Positions 8,559-18,413 of a stretch of 64,000 bases of DNA are shown here, piece by piece. Position numbers and translations under genes: made by a program. A model generated the notes under the pieces. The model was not told where the DNA came from, ran no database searches, and worked only from the letters and a program-made list of their open reading frames with translations. The stretch's first letter is position 1. Every line of letters begins with the position of its first letter. The stretch comes from Chitinophagales bacterium (lineage in GTDB: Bacteria > Bacteroidota > Bacteroidia > Chitinophagales > LD1): the NCBI GenBank assembly GCA_026129525.1, contig JAHCHW010000001.1, forward strand, positions 124,001 to 188,000, read 5' to 3'.

Positions 8559-10496
8559 ATGGCGGAACTCAATTCAAAAATCCCTTCGGGTCCCTTAGCC
8601 GACAAGTGGAGCAACTACAAGGAACACTCCAAACTGGTAAACCCTGCCAACAAGCGCAAGCTCGAAATTATTGTGGTAGGCACCGGCTTGGCGGGCGCAT
8701 CGGCAGCAGCTACCTTAGCCGAACTCGGCTATCAGGTAAAAGCATTTTGCTTTCAGGACTCGCCACGCAGGGCGCACTCCATTGCGGCACAAGGCGGTAT
8801 AAACGCAGCCAAAAACTACAAAAACGATGGCGACTCTGTTTACCGGTTGTTTTATGACACCATAAAAGGGGGCGACTTTCGTGCGCGCGAAGCTAACGTG
8901 TATCGTTTGGCTGATGTGTCGAGAAACATTATTGACCAGTGCGTGGCACAAGGCGTTCCGTTTGCGCGCGAATATGGCGGCTTGTTAGACAACCGTTCTT
9001 TCGGTGGCGCTCAGGTTTCCAGAACTTTCTACGCCCGCGGTCAAACCGGACAGCAGTTGTTGTTGGGTGCATATCAAGCACTTGAAAGACAAGTTGGCTT
9101 AGGCAACGTAAAAATGTATTCGCGCCACGAAATGGTGGAACTTGTAACTATTGAGGGCAAAGCCCGCGGCATTATTGCCCGCAACTTAGTTACCGGACAA
9201 TTAGAGCGCTACTTCGGTCATGCCGTATTACTTTGCACAGGCGGCTACGGAAACGTGTTCTACCTTTCAACTAATGCCATGGGCAGCAACGTAACTGCGG
9301 CATGGAAAGCGCACAAAAAAGGCGCGTACTTCGCCAACCCGTGCTACACTCAAATTCACCCTACTTGCATTCCGGTTACGGGCGATTACCAATCAAAGTT
9401 GACGCTGATGAGCGAATCGTTGCGGAACGATGGTCGGGTATGGGTACCCAAATCGAAAGAAGATGCCAAAGCCATTCGTGAAGGCAAAAAGAAACCGGAG
9501 GATATTAAAGAAGAAGACCGCGATTATTACTTAGAAAGAAAGTATCCTTCGTTCGGCAATCTTTGTCCGCGCGATATTGCTTCGCGTGCTGCTAAGGAAG
9601 CATGCGATGACGGCCGCGGTATTGTGCCCAGCGGCCTGGGTGTTTTTCTCGATTTCAGCGATGCCATTAAGCGCCTTGGTGTGGATGTGGTGAAAGCGCG
9701 CTACGGTGAGTTGTTCCCCATGTACCAAAATATTACCAACGAAGACCCGCTTAAAACGCCTATGAAAATTTACCCCGCGGTGCACTACACCATGGGCGGC
9801 ATTTGGGTGGATTATGAACTAATGACTACCGTTCCGGGCTTATACGCGCTGGGCGAAGCCAACTTTAGCGACCACGGGGCCAACCGCCTGGGGGCATCGG
9901 CACTTATGCAAGGTTTGGCAGATGGCTACTTTGTAATTCCATACACCATCGCCAATTACCTTTCTTCCGAAATATTTGTAAAACCCATACCTACCAATCA
10001 CCCCGCATTTAACGAAGCAGAGAAAGAAGCCCGTGAGCGTATGACTCAGTTTTTGAATGCGAAAGGAAAAACTTCGGTAGAAGAATTTCATAAGCGCCTC
10101 GGTAAAATTATGTGGGAGTACTGCGGTATGGCGCGCAATGCCGAAGGCTTAACCAAAGCCCGCAAGTTAATTCAGGAACTGCGCGAAGAATTTTACAAAG
10201 ATGTGCGCGTATTAGGCAGTATTGATGAACTGAACCCCGATTTGGATAAAGCTGGGCGCGTAGCCGACTTTATTGAGCTTGGCGAACTGATGGTGATAGA
10301 TGCACTTAACCGCAACGAAAGTTGTGGCGGGCATTTCCGCGAAGAGTACCAACTGGAAGGCGAAGCCAAGCGCGATGATGCCAACTATGCGTATGTAGCC
10401 GCCTGGGAATATAAAGGCGTAGGTGCAGACCCTGTGCTGCACAAAGAAGAACTGAAATACGAAAACATTGAATTACAGGTAAGAAGTTATAAGTAA
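8559..10496 (+). CDS. sdhA: Succinate dehydrogenase/fumarate reductase flavoprotein subunit
   Basis: This 645-residue protein has an N-terminal FAD-binding [18 protein letters not shown] (around residue 42) and [11 protein letters not shown], where the His is the usual covalent FAD attachment site. [10 protein letters not shown] and [11 protein letters not shown] are the conserved C-terminal FAD/active-site blocks, and [13 protein letters not shown] is the capping motif near the end. Length fits the ~640-residue Bacteroidota/epsilon-type enzyme. It oxidises succinate to fumarate in the TCA cycle as part of membrane complex II. It lies 9 nt after hepT and 86 nt before sdhB. No lesion is visible. 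Confidence 0.95.
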   Translation: MAELNSKIPSGPLADKWSNYKEHSKLVNPANKRKLEIIVVGTGLAGASAAATLAELGYQVKAFCFQDSPRRAHSIAAQGGINAAKNYKNDGDSVYRLFYDTIKGGDFRAREANVYRLADVSRNIIDQCVAQGVPFAREYGGLLDNRSFGGAQVSRTFYARGQTGQQLLLGAYQALERQVGLGNVKMYSRHEMVELVTIEGKARGIIARNLVTGQLERYFGHAVLLCTGGYGNVFYLSTNAMGSNVTAAWKAHKKGAYFANPCYTQIHPTCIPVTGDYQSKLTLMSESLRNDGRVWVPKSKEDAKAIREGKKKPEDIKEEDRDYYLERKYPSFGNLCPRDIASRAAKEACDDGRGIVPSGLGVFLDFSDAIKRLGVDVVKARYGELFPMYQNITNEDPLKTPMKIYPAVHYTMGGIWVDYELMTTVPGLYALGEANFSDHGANRLGASALMQGLADGYFVIPYTIANYLSSEIFVKPIPTNHPAFNEAEKEARERMTQFLNAKGKTSVEEFHKRLGKIMWEYCGMARNAEGLTKARKLIQELREEFYKDVRVLGSIDELNPDLDKAGRVADFIELGELMVIDALNRNESCGGHFREEYQLEGEAKRDDANYAYVAAWEYKGVGADPVLHKEELKYENIELQVRSYK

Positions 10497-10582
10497 TACA
10501 ATAGCACACAAATTAGCGCAGATAAAACATCAGTGTAAATCATAAAAATCCGCGTTATCAGCGTGCCATTAAAAATCAAACT

Positions 10583-11329
<747 letters not shown>

Positions 11330-11351
11330 AATGGAATTTATAGAGCTATTC

Positions 11352-11389
11352 AAAAGCAGCAAGAGAAAATATCCTGCTGCTTTTTTTTT
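11352..11389 (+). terminator. Rho-independent terminator after sdhB
   Basis: A 10-bp perfect stem AAAAGCAGCA / TGCTGCTTTT (11352-11361 and 11375-11384) with a 13-nt loop runs into a nine-T tract. It lies 22 nt after the sdhB stop and closes the sdh operon before the adhesin gene. Confidence 0.85.
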
Positions 11390-11454
11390 CAAACTAATAC
11401 CCTCTATTATTGTTTGCAACAATAAATAGCAGGGTTTTGCGTATTTTGTTCCGA

Positions 11455-14232
11455 ATGATTTCTTCTGTAAAGCACTCTTGGGTTTTTATCTTCCTGCTTT
11501 TTGCTTTTGCCCCCAGAGCAAACGCCACTCATTACCGTGCCGGTGAAATAACCTACCGCTACATCGGTAATTTTAAGTTTGAAGTAACCGTGTTTACCTA
11601 CAGCAAGTTTGACGGACAAAGTGTTTGGGCGGACCGCGACAGCATAGAAATTGTATGGGGCGATGGTGATACAAACTATTTGTGTCGAACAAATGGCCCT
11701 GTCAATTCTAGTGGTTGTAGAGATGGAGAAATTATTGCCACTAATCCGATAAGTATTAAGAAAAGTGAGTATAAAGGAGTGCATACTTACCCGGGCATTC
11801 CGCCAAACAAGTTTTACATCATCGGCTTTTTCGACATGAACCGCATTGACGGCATCAATAACATTGACAACGGTAACTCGGTAAACATTCCCTTTTATGT
11901 GGAAGACACACTTAAGTTTCCGGTTTCGCTCGAAAGCATTGGCGGTAACTCTTCGCCTATCCTTACCTACGAACCTATTGACTATGCCAATGTAAACGAT
12001 ACTTTTTACCACAACCCCGGTGCCATTGACCCCGATGGCGACAGCCTCGATTTTCAATTGATGGTGCCGCTGCAAGACCAAAATATTAACGTGCCGTTGT
12101 ATCAGTACCCCGATATTTACTGCCCCACCAACGATGTGTTTACCATTAACCGTAAAACGGGCGAGTTGATTTGGGCGGTTCCCTGCCAGCCGGGCATTTT
12201 CAACATTGCTATTCTTATCCGCGAGTTTCGCAACGGAGTTAACCTTGGCACACTTATTCGCGACATGCAGATTATTGTGCTCAACAACAACAACAATCCG
12301 CCTCAAATTGCCGATGTGCCCGATACCTGCATCCGCGCAGGCGATACCCTAAGCGTAAATGTTACAGCTACCGACAACCCCGGGCAAACGGTTACACTTA
12401 CCGCCACCGGTGGTCCTTTCCAACTTGGTGTTTCTCCGGCAACGTTTACCGCCACAGCAGGCAACCCTGCCAACGGCACCTTTAACTGGAACACCGTGTG
12501 CGACCACATTCAGGCACAACCGTACATCGTAGTTTTTAAAGCAGAAGATAATTACAATGCTGGCGGCACCATTTTCCCGTTAGTTGATTTGGAAACCTGG
12601 ATAGTGCGCGTTATTCCGCCTCCGGTTGAAAACCTTACCGGCACTGCCACCAATGCAGGCATAGTGCTCAACTGGCAAAACCCTTACAAGTGCGCTTCGT
12701 TTCAGAATTTCCGCGGCTTTTCAGTATGGCGAAAAACCGGCTGCGATGACTTTATACCCGAGTACTGCGAAACAGGGCTGGCAGGCAGAGGCTATACCAA
12801 ACTTACCGCCAACAATATTTTAACCTATACCTACACCGATGCCACCACCGTAGTAGGGCAGCAATACACCTACCGCGTGCTGGCAGAGTTTTACAAACTA
12901 CCGCCAAGCGGCAACGTAAATTTTAAATACGATGTGGTAGAAAGTGTTCCATCGAACGAGGTGTGTGTGTTTAAGCCGGTGAATATTCCCGTTATACTAA
13001 ATGTAGATGTAGAACAAACCGATGCTGCCAACGGACAAATTTTTGTGCGTTGGAGCAAACCATTGGCAGGAGGAAATAATCTCGATACCATTCAAAACCC
13101 TCCGCCTTACCGTTTTGATTTATACCGAGGCAACGGATTTAATTTTCAGAATCCTGTAATCATACACAGCGTTACCGCTAATTCGTACGCAACTATTACC
13201 GATACTTCGTTTACCGACACCGGCATTAACACCGAGAACAACCCGTGGAGCTACCGCATTATTTTTTATTCGAACAACGATACCATAGGTGTAACTGCTG
13301 CGGCTTCATCGGTTTATTTAACCGTAAGCCCCAGCGACCAGTCGCTTATACTCAACTGGCAGGAAAACGTACCCTGGGTAAACGATAGTTTTTCGGTGTT
13401 CCGCCTCAACAAAACCACTTCGCTGTTCGACTCCATCGGCATTTCGTACACTCACCAGTATGCCGATACGGGGCTGATAAATGATTCTACCTATTGCTAC
13501 TATGTAAAAGGTTACGGGCATTACACGCTCAATGCGTTTCCGAAACCGCTTATAAATAAATCGCAACAGCAATGCGGTGTGCCGGTTGATACCGTGCCGC
13601 CTTGTCCGCCAACTTTAACCGTGCGAAACGATTGCGACCAATACAACGGGCAGCCCTGGAATACCGCGCAGTTTATCAATTACCTCAGTTGGACAAACGA
13701 AAACGATTCCTGTGCCGATGATGTTACGCGGTATTACATCTATTACGGAAATGATTCCATGGCAATGACTTTAATTGACAGTATTCTTTCGAAGGATGAC
13801 ACTACATACCAGCACGTATTGAACGATAATTTGGCGGGTTGCTATGCCGTAACTGCGGTGGATAGAATTGGCAACCAAAGCCGCTTTAGCAATGTATTTT
13901 GTATTGATAACTGCCCTTACTATGTGCTGCCGAATACTTTTACACCAAACGGTGACGGGCAAAACGACATTTTCCATCCGTATAAACCGTACCGCTTTGT
14001 TCCCAAAATTGAAATGCGGATTTACAACCGCTGGGGCGAAGAAGTGTTCCGCACCGAAAACCCCGAAATAAACTGGGACGGCACCGACCAAAAAAGCGGC
14101 AAACCGCTCAACGATGCGGTGTACCTGTACGCTGGCTTCTACTACGAGCAGCGCTTGGGCGGCTTGGTAAAGAAACCCCTGAGCGGTGAAAAGAAAGGAG
14201 GTGGGGTAATTCATTTAATAAGAGGGAAATAA
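11455..14232 (+). CDS. Large secreted protein with fibronectin-like repeats and gliding-motility/T9SS type-B C-terminal domain
   Basis: The product is 925 residues from ATG 11455; an upstream TTG would only add residues before the signal peptide. Residues 1-23 (SSVKHSWVFIFLLFAFAPRANA) form a Sec signal peptide. The mature part starts THYRAGEITYRYIG, seen in large Bacteroidota surface proteins, and continues with several beta-sandwich/FnIII-like modules. The end carries the CHU_C type domain: LPNTFTPNGDGQNDIFHP, IYNRWGEEVF, WDGT, LNDAVYLYAG. That domain is the type-B signal recognised by the type IX secretion system, so the protein should be exported and surface-bound or released. It is monocistronic, between terminators. 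Adhesin or gliding-associated function is inferred. Confidence 0.88.
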   Translation: MISSVKHSWVFIFLLFAFAPRANATHYRAGEITYRYIGNFKFEVTVFTYSKFDGQSVWADRDSIEIVWGDGDTNYLCRTNGPVNSSGCRDGEIIATNPISIKKSEYKGVHTYPGIPPNKFYIIGFFDMNRIDGINNIDNGNSVNIPFYVEDTLKFPVSLESIGGNSSPILTYEPIDYANVNDTFYHNPGAIDPDGDSLDFQLMVPLQDQNINVPLYQYPDIYCPTNDVFTINRKTGELIWAVPCQPGIFNIAILIREFRNGVNLGTLIRDMQIIVLNNNNNPPQIADVPDTCIRAGDTLSVNVTATDNPGQTVTLTATGGPFQLGVSPATFTATAGNPANGTFNWNTVCDHIQAQPYIVVFKAEDNYNAGGTIFPLVDLETWIVRVIPPPVENLTGTATNAGIVLNWQNPYKCASFQNFRGFSVWRKTGCDDFIPEYCETGLAGRGYTKLTANNILTYTYTDATTVVGQQYTYRVLAEFYKLPPSGNVNFKYDVVESVPSNEVCVFKPVNIPVILNVDVEQTDAANGQIFVRWSKPLAGGNNLDTIQNPPPYRFDLYRGNGFNFQNPVIIHSVTANSYATITDTSFTDTGINTENNPWSYRIIFYSNNDTIGVTAAASSVYLTVSPSDQSLILNWQENVPWVNDSFSVFRLNKTTSLFDSIGISYTHQYADTGLINDSTYCYYVKGYGHYTLNAFPKPLINKSQQQCGVPVDTVPPCPPTLTVRNDCDQYNGQPWNTAQFINYLSWTNENDSCADDVTRYYIYYGNDSMAMTLIDSILSKDDTTYQHVLNDNLAGCYAVTAVDRIGNQSRFSNVFCIDNCPYYVLPNTFTPNGDGQNDIFHPYKPYRFVPKIEMRIYNRWGEEVFRTENPEINWDGTDQKSGKPLNDAVYLYAGFYYEQRLGGLVKKPLSGEKKGGGVIHLIRGK

Positions 14233-14236
14233 CAAT

Positions 14237-14293
14237 GTGCGAAAGTGCGAAGGTGTTTATGTGTTACTGTTTGCCATGTAACTTTCGCACTTT
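14237..14293. repeat. Intergenic inverted repeat (GTGCGAAAGT / ACTTTCGCAC), possible terminator
   Basis: A 10-bp perfect inverted repeat at 14237-14246 and 14281-14290 can also pair in a shifted register (AAAGTGCGAA 14242-14251 with TTCGCACTTT 14284-14293). It is followed by TTTAATGCTTTAACACG without a real T tract. Located between the adhesin gene and ribE, it could act as an mRNA-stabilising hairpin or be a copy of a genome-wide intergenic repeat. Confidence 0.5.
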
Positions 14294-14323
14294 AATGCTT
14301 TAACACGTTAACACATCACAGGC

Positions 14324-14911
14324 ATGTTTACCGGAATAATAGAAACCATTGGAAAAGTAACTGAACTGAAGAATGAAGGTGGCAATCTTCATATCACTGT
14401 TCAATCTTCCATTTCCTCCCAACTCAAAATTGACCAAAGCGTTTCGCACAATGGTGTTTGCTTAACTGTGGTGGAAGTAAACAACCACACACATTGCGTA
14501 ACGGCTATTGACGAAACCCTCCGCAAAACAAACCTCAGCTTGCTGCAAGAAGGCGATGAAGTAAACTTAGAGCGCTGCACAGTTGCAGGCGGACGATTTG
14601 ACGGGCACATTGTACAAGGGCATGTGGACCAAAAAGGCGAATGCATTGCAGTGGAAGAACAAAACGGGAGCCGACTTTACACTTTTCGGTACAAACCCTC
14701 ACGCCAAAATTTAGTGGTAGAAAAAGGTTCCGTTTGTGTAAACGGTATTTCACTCACGGCTTTCAATGCAAAAAACGATTTATTTACAGTAGCTATTATT
14801 CCTTATACGCTTGAGCATACCAACATTAAAAGCGTAAAGCCGGGCACCTTTGTCAATCTGGAGTTTGACATTATAGGCAAGTATGTGGCAAGGATGATGG
14901 AGTTTAAGTAG
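14324..14911 (+). CDS. ribE: Riboflavin synthase alpha subunit
   Basis: This 195-residue protein has two tandem lumazine-binding repeats. The first opens MFTGIIETIGKV and includes HNGVCLTVVEV. The second opens FDGHIVQGHVDQKG and includes VCVNGISLTAFNA, with the GKYVARM segment close to the C-terminus. It dismutates two 6,7-dimethyl-8-ribityllumazine molecules to riboflavin in the cytoplasm. Length is normal (~195-200). It converges on the WYL regulator with a 7-bp gap. No FMN riboswitch is visible in the short upstream region. Vitamin supply for the FAD enzymes nearby is a loose link at most. Confidence 0.93.
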   Translation: MFTGIIETIGKVTELKNEGGNLHITVQSSISSQLKIDQSVSHNGVCLTVVEVNNHTHCVTAIDETLRKTNLSLLQEGDEVNLERCTVAGGRFDGHIVQGHVDQKGECIAVEEQNGSRLYTFRYKPSRQNLVVEKGSVCVNGISLTAFNAKNDLFTVAIIPYTLEHTNIKSVKPGTFVNLEFDIIGKYVARMMEFK

Positions 14912-14918
14912 ATAACCG

Positions 14919-15917
14919 CTACCCGTACAACTCCACCATTTTTTCGGCAGTTTGCTTCAACTCCTCCGCCAGCGTTTTGGGTTGCAGTACTTTTACATTA
15001 CTGCCGTAACTGAGCAGTTGCATTTTCAATTCGGTGTTTACGACAAGGTTAAGCGATACGCGAAGTTCATTGGCGGTTTCCTTTACTATTTGCTGCGAAT
15101 GGTGTATAGGCAAGGTTTTTACATACTTGCCCTGCAAAGGTGAAAACGACAGCAACACTTTTTCGGGTTTACCTTCGGCAACCGTAACTCCCAACACATT
15201 TTTGTAAAAATTTTTCTTGTCAATTTTCTCATCGCTGAAAGTTTGCCCGGTGAGTTGCAGGTCAAGAATACGGTCTAACGCAAAAGTGAGAATCTTATGC
15301 TCCTTTTTGCTGATGCCGTTGCCTATTACATACCAAAAATTTTTCGACTCGCGGATGATGTACGGCTCCAACAGGTTTTGTGTAGTAGTATCGCTTCCAT
15401 GTTTTTGGTAAGTAAACTTTATTACCCTTCGCTCCGAAATGGCTTTGAGAATAGGCTCTACAAATTCAATTCCTTTAATAATAAAGGGTTTATCTAACTG
15501 TATATGGTCGCTTTCGCCCCGCGCATCTTTGTTCATTTGCACGGTGCCCGCAATTTTTATAATAGCGTCCTCAAATTCTTTAATGGCAGGCAGGTGCTTA
15601 AACTGATTCAGAATGCTTATGGCAAAATCCAAGCCGTGCAGTTCATCGGCAGTAACCGGAAGATTGTTGATGGAATAACTTTCATCGCTGTAGCGGTAAA
15701 ACTTCTCCTTCTTATCGTACACAATGGGCGCGTTAAAGTTAAGTGCCTGATTGTAGCGCATCTCTTGCAGGTCTAACTGCACGGTGCGTTTGCTCACCGG
15801 TTTATCGAATTTCCCGCTTACGTGTTCAATCAAATCCTCCAGTTGCGGATAGGGTTTTTTACGCAATCGGGCATCAATCAATCGGTAGCGGGTATAGGCT
15901 TCGCGGTTTAAGGGCAT
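14919..15917 (-). CDS. WYL-domain transcriptional regulator
   Basis: This 332-residue protein has an N-terminal winged helix (about residues 1-60; YRLIDARLRKK, SKRTVQLDLQEMR) followed by a WYL domain (RVIKFTYQ, LLEPYIIRESKNFWYVIGNG, FALDRILDLQ). The C-terminal WCX extension (VLLSFSPLQGKYVKTLPIHHSQ) completes the PafC/YafY-like architecture. WYL proteins sense nucleic-acid or nucleotide ligands and regulate stress or defence genes. It is divergent from the unknown gene at 16003, with an 85-bp shared upstream region, so that gene pair is a plausible target. No operator sequence could be defined. Confidence 0.85.
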   Translation of the reverse strand: MPLNREAYTRYRLIDARLRKKPYPQLEDLIEHVSGKFDKPVSKRTVQLDLQEMRYNQALNFNAPIVYDKKEKFYRYSDESYSINNLPVTADELHGLDFAISILNQFKHLPAIKEFEDAIIKIAGTVQMNKDARGESDHIQLDKPFIIKGIEFVEPILKAISERRVIKFTYQKHGSDTTTQNLLEPYIIRESKNFWYVIGNGISKKEHKILTFALDRILDLQLTGQTFSDEKIDKKNFYKNVLGVTVAEGKPEKVLLSFSPLQGKYVKTLPIHHSQQIVKETANELRVSLNLVVNTELKMQLLSYGSNVKVLQPKTLAEELKQTAEKMVELYG

Positions 15918-16002
15918 CTGAAGTTTTTAACGAAAATAATTCTTGCGCGCAAATACCCTGCGTTCTGCACGGGCAGCTTTGCTTTTACTAAAACCAAACG
16001 CC

Positions 16003-16416
16003 ATGCAAGCAGAACAAAATACCGCCATACGCACCAACGAAATCTTCGTAAACGAAATAGTGTTCTACAGCCGCGAAAGCATTTCGCTTTTCGGGTTTAT
16101 GCACAACGATGAAGAATATGTGGAAACCGAATTTCTGATTGAGCGTAACCAATTGCAAACCCTGTTAAGCCAAAACGGAAAAACAGGACTTGAAATACTG
16201 TGGCACATAGAGCGGCTGTTTGTGTTGCCGCACGAGGTACCGGCAGGCATCAACTTAGTGGAGATGTTTGGCACCACACAAGAGTTGAAAGCAGATGAAA
16301 TTACGCTGGAAGTACCCGTGTATGAAGACGAAAACGGAAACCTTTTGCCAACCGAAACGTGGGAGTTGCTTTTTGTTGAACACATCAGCGAGCAAGCGGG
16401 CGCAAGAATAAGTTAA
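16003..16416 (+). CDS. Unrecognised small acidic protein
   Basis: I do not recognise this 137-residue protein. ATG 16003 (MQAEQNTAIRTNEIFVNEI) is preferred over an in-frame start 60 nt upstream, which would give a basic, frame-typical leader. It is acidic and rich in Glu/Leu with alternating beta-like stretches (VFYSRESISLFGFM, EITLEVPVYEDENGN) and no signal peptide, membrane segment or Cys cluster. It is followed 18 nt later by another small gene, probably in the same transcript, and is divergent from a WYL regulator. A pair regulated by the WYL protein is the only contextual hint. Confidence 0.6.
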   Translation: MQAEQNTAIRTNEIFVNEIVFYSRESISLFGFMHNDEEYVETEFLIERNQLQTLLSQNGKTGLEILWHIERLFVLPHEVPAGINLVEMFGTTQELKADEITLEVPVYEDENGNLLPTETWELLFVEHISEQAGARIS

Positions 16417-16434
16417 CTACTAAACCATCATACA

Positions 16435-16638
16435 ATGAAACGAACCATCAAATACAACCTCATTCGCAGCTCGCGCAAAACGGTGAACGATTACCTGCAA
16501 AATCTCAAAAGCGATGAACTGCAAGCCATGTACAGTTCTTCGTTTACCTACGAACTGAAAGTGCCCGACCTTATGAAAAAAATTCAGAACGAGTTGCAGC
16601 GCAGAAACATTGCCGCACAACCTATGTTGTTTTCGTAA
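16435..16638 (+). CDS. Unrecognised 67-residue basic protein
   Basis: This is a small basic, helical protein (MKRTIKYNLIRSSRKTVNDY, ending RRNIAAQPMLFS) with no membrane segment and no recognised domain. The helix KVPDLMKKIQNELQRRN is amphipathic. It begins 18 nt after the unknown gene at 16003-16416 and is followed by an intrinsic terminator, so the two genes likely form a bicistronic unit. The coding call rests on operon position, a good ATG and complete separation from other genes. Confidence 0.55.
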   Translation: MKRTIKYNLIRSSRKTVNDYLQNLKSDELQAMYSSSFTYELKVPDLMKKIQNELQRRNIAAQPMLFS

Positions 16639-16661
16639 TCCTTCTTGTTTTGGTTTTCCCG

Positions 16662-16704
16662 AATACCTCGCGGCAAGGTTGGATGTGCCCGGGGTATTTT
16701 TTTT
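16662..16704 (+). terminator. Rho-independent terminator after the small two-gene unit
   Basis: An 8-bp stem AATACCTC / GGGGTATT (one G-U pair; 16662-16669 with 16691-16698) is followed by an eight-T run ending at 16704. It lies 23 nt after the stop at 16638. Confidence 0.7.
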
Positions 16705-16754
16705 GCAAAACAGGCGTTCAACGTAAATGAAGGTTATTCTTATTTTCAACCACC

Positions 16755-18341
16755 ATGAAACACCTCAGCAAATCATACAAGCAGGAAAAGCCTTCCGGAA
16801 AATTTGATGCCATTATTATAGGTTCCGGTTTGGGCGGAATGAGCACGGCTGCTTTTCTTTCCAAAGAAGGGAGGCGTGTTTTGGTATTGGAACGGCATTA
16901 CACCCCGGGCGGCTTTACCCATGTGTTTCGCAGAAAAGAATACGAATGGGATGTGGGCGTGCATTACGTGGGCGATGTGCACCGCCCCTATACCATGATG
17001 GCGAAAATGTTCAACTACGTAACCGATGGCTCGCTGCAATGGGAAGAAATGGGTGAAGTGTATGACAAAATATTTTTCGGGAAAGAAATGTACGAATACC
17101 GGAAAGGCGAAGAAGCTTTCAGCAAACGCATGAAGGAATATTTCCCTGCACCCGAAGACCAAAAGGCTATTGACGATTATTTGAAGTTGGTGCGAATTAC
17201 CCAAAAACAAAATGCCAATGGTTATGGTAACATCATCCTCCGCGGACCATTAAAATGGCTCTTGGGCGGTTGGCTTCGCAGAAACAGTTTAAAGAACAAC
17301 AAAACAACACTCGAAGTTCTTCGCTCGCTTACCAAAAACGAAAAACTGATTGCCGTGCTTACCGGTCAGTTTGGCGATTACGGCTTACCTCCTTCGCAAA
17401 GCAGCTTTATTATGCATGCAACGCTGTTTAAACATTACCTCAATGGCGGCAATTATCCTGTGGGCGGCTCTGCCAGAATTTATGAAAGTGTTGCTCCGGT
17501 AGTGTTAAATGCAGGCGGAGAAGTTTACACTAATGCTGAGGTGAAAGAGATTATTGTAAAAAACAACAAAGCTGTTGGTGTAAAAATGTTTGATGGCGAT
17601 GAATACTACGCTCCTATTGTGATAAGCAGCGCGGGCATAATTACCACCTACAACACCTTGCTGCCAAACAATGAAACAAAAAGCAAAGTGCAAAATCAGT
17701 TGCAACAGGTGCAGCCATCGGTAGCGCATGTTTGCTTGTATGTTGGACTAAATCACTCCAAGCAATCGCTCGGTTTGGGCAAAGCCAATTACTGGATTTA
17801 CCCAAGCTACAACCACGATAAAAACATCAAAGATTATCTGGAAAACCCCGATGCGGAATTGCCGGTGGTGTATGTTTCGTTTCCTGCTGCTAAAGACCCC
17901 GATTGGGAAAACCGTCATCCGAATCATTCCACCATTGAAATTATTACACTAGCACCTTATGAATGGTTCAGCCAATGGGAAAACAACCGGTGGATGAAAC
18001 GCGGAGAAGATTACAATGCGTTGAAAGAAAAAATAGCACAGCGCCTGTTGAATAAGTTGTACGAGTACGAACCTTCACTTAAAGGGAAAGTGGATTATTA
18101 CGAACTCTCCACACCGCTCAGCACCCGTCATTTTGTAAACTACCAATGCGGGGAGATTTACGGTATTGACCACTCCACTTCCCGCTTTGCGCTCGATTTT
18201 CTGAAACCCGAAACACCCATCGAAAATTTGTACTTAACCGGACAGGATACTGTAACCTGCGGAGTAGGCGGTGCATTGGCAAGCGGCATGTTTACAGCCT
18301 CGGTAGTTACCAAAAAGAACCTGATGAAGAAGGTAAAGTGA
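16755..18341 (+). CDS. FAD-dependent CrtI/retinol-saturase-like oxidoreductase
   Basis: This 528-residue protein begins with a dinucleotide-binding fold (FDAIIIGSGLGGMSTAAFLSK, VLVLERHYTPGGF at ~residues 40-55). WDVGVHYVGD resembles all-trans-retinol 13,14-reductase and carotene isomerase sequences, and a C-terminal FAD cap LYLTGQDTVTCGVGGALASG is present. The superfamily desaturates, saturates or isomerises polyenes; the substrate is likely a carotenoid or another polyene lipid, by analogy only. No carotenoid genes (crtB, crtZ) are near. It lies just before the accessory locus (72 nt to the first radical SAM gene, same strand), so co-transcription with that gene cannot be ruled out. Confidence 0.78.
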   Translation: MKHLSKSYKQEKPSGKFDAIIIGSGLGGMSTAAFLSKEGRRVLVLERHYTPGGFTHVFRRKEYEWDVGVHYVGDVHRPYTMMAKMFNYVTDGSLQWEEMGEVYDKIFFGKEMYEYRKGEEAFSKRMKEYFPAPEDQKAIDDYLKLVRITQKQNANGYGNIILRGPLKWLLGGWLRRNSLKNNKTTLEVLRSLTKNEKLIAVLTGQFGDYGLPPSQSSFIMHATLFKHYLNGGNYPVGGSARIYESVAPVVLNAGGEVYTNAEVKEIIVKNNKAVGVKMFDGDEYYAPIVISSAGIITTYNTLLPNNETKSKVQNQLQQVQPSVAHVCLYVGLNHSKQSLGLGKANYWIYPSYNHDKNIKDYLENPDAELPVVYVSFPAAKDPDWENRHPNHSTIEIITLAPYEWFSQWENNRWMKRGEDYNALKEKIAQRLLNKLYEYEPSLKGKVDYYELSTPLSTRHFVNYQCGEIYGIDHSTSRFALDFLKPETPIENLYLTGQDTVTCGVGGALASGMFTASVVTKKNLMKKVK

Positions 18342-18413
18342 AACTTCTGCTATACATGCAGCAATAGAAAACCGCATAAACATAAATTGTAAATTCGCTT
18401 TCAATACTCTTTC

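Noticed and set aside
11407..12306. A 299-residue open frame on the minus strand opposite the adhesin gene
   Set aside because: It lies wholly inside the adhesin coding region, has a basic low-complexity composition typical of an antisense frame, and shows no known motif.
16755..18341. Carotenoid biosynthesis cluster
   Set aside because: Only one CrtI-like gene is present, without phytoene synthase, cyclase or hydroxylase neighbours.
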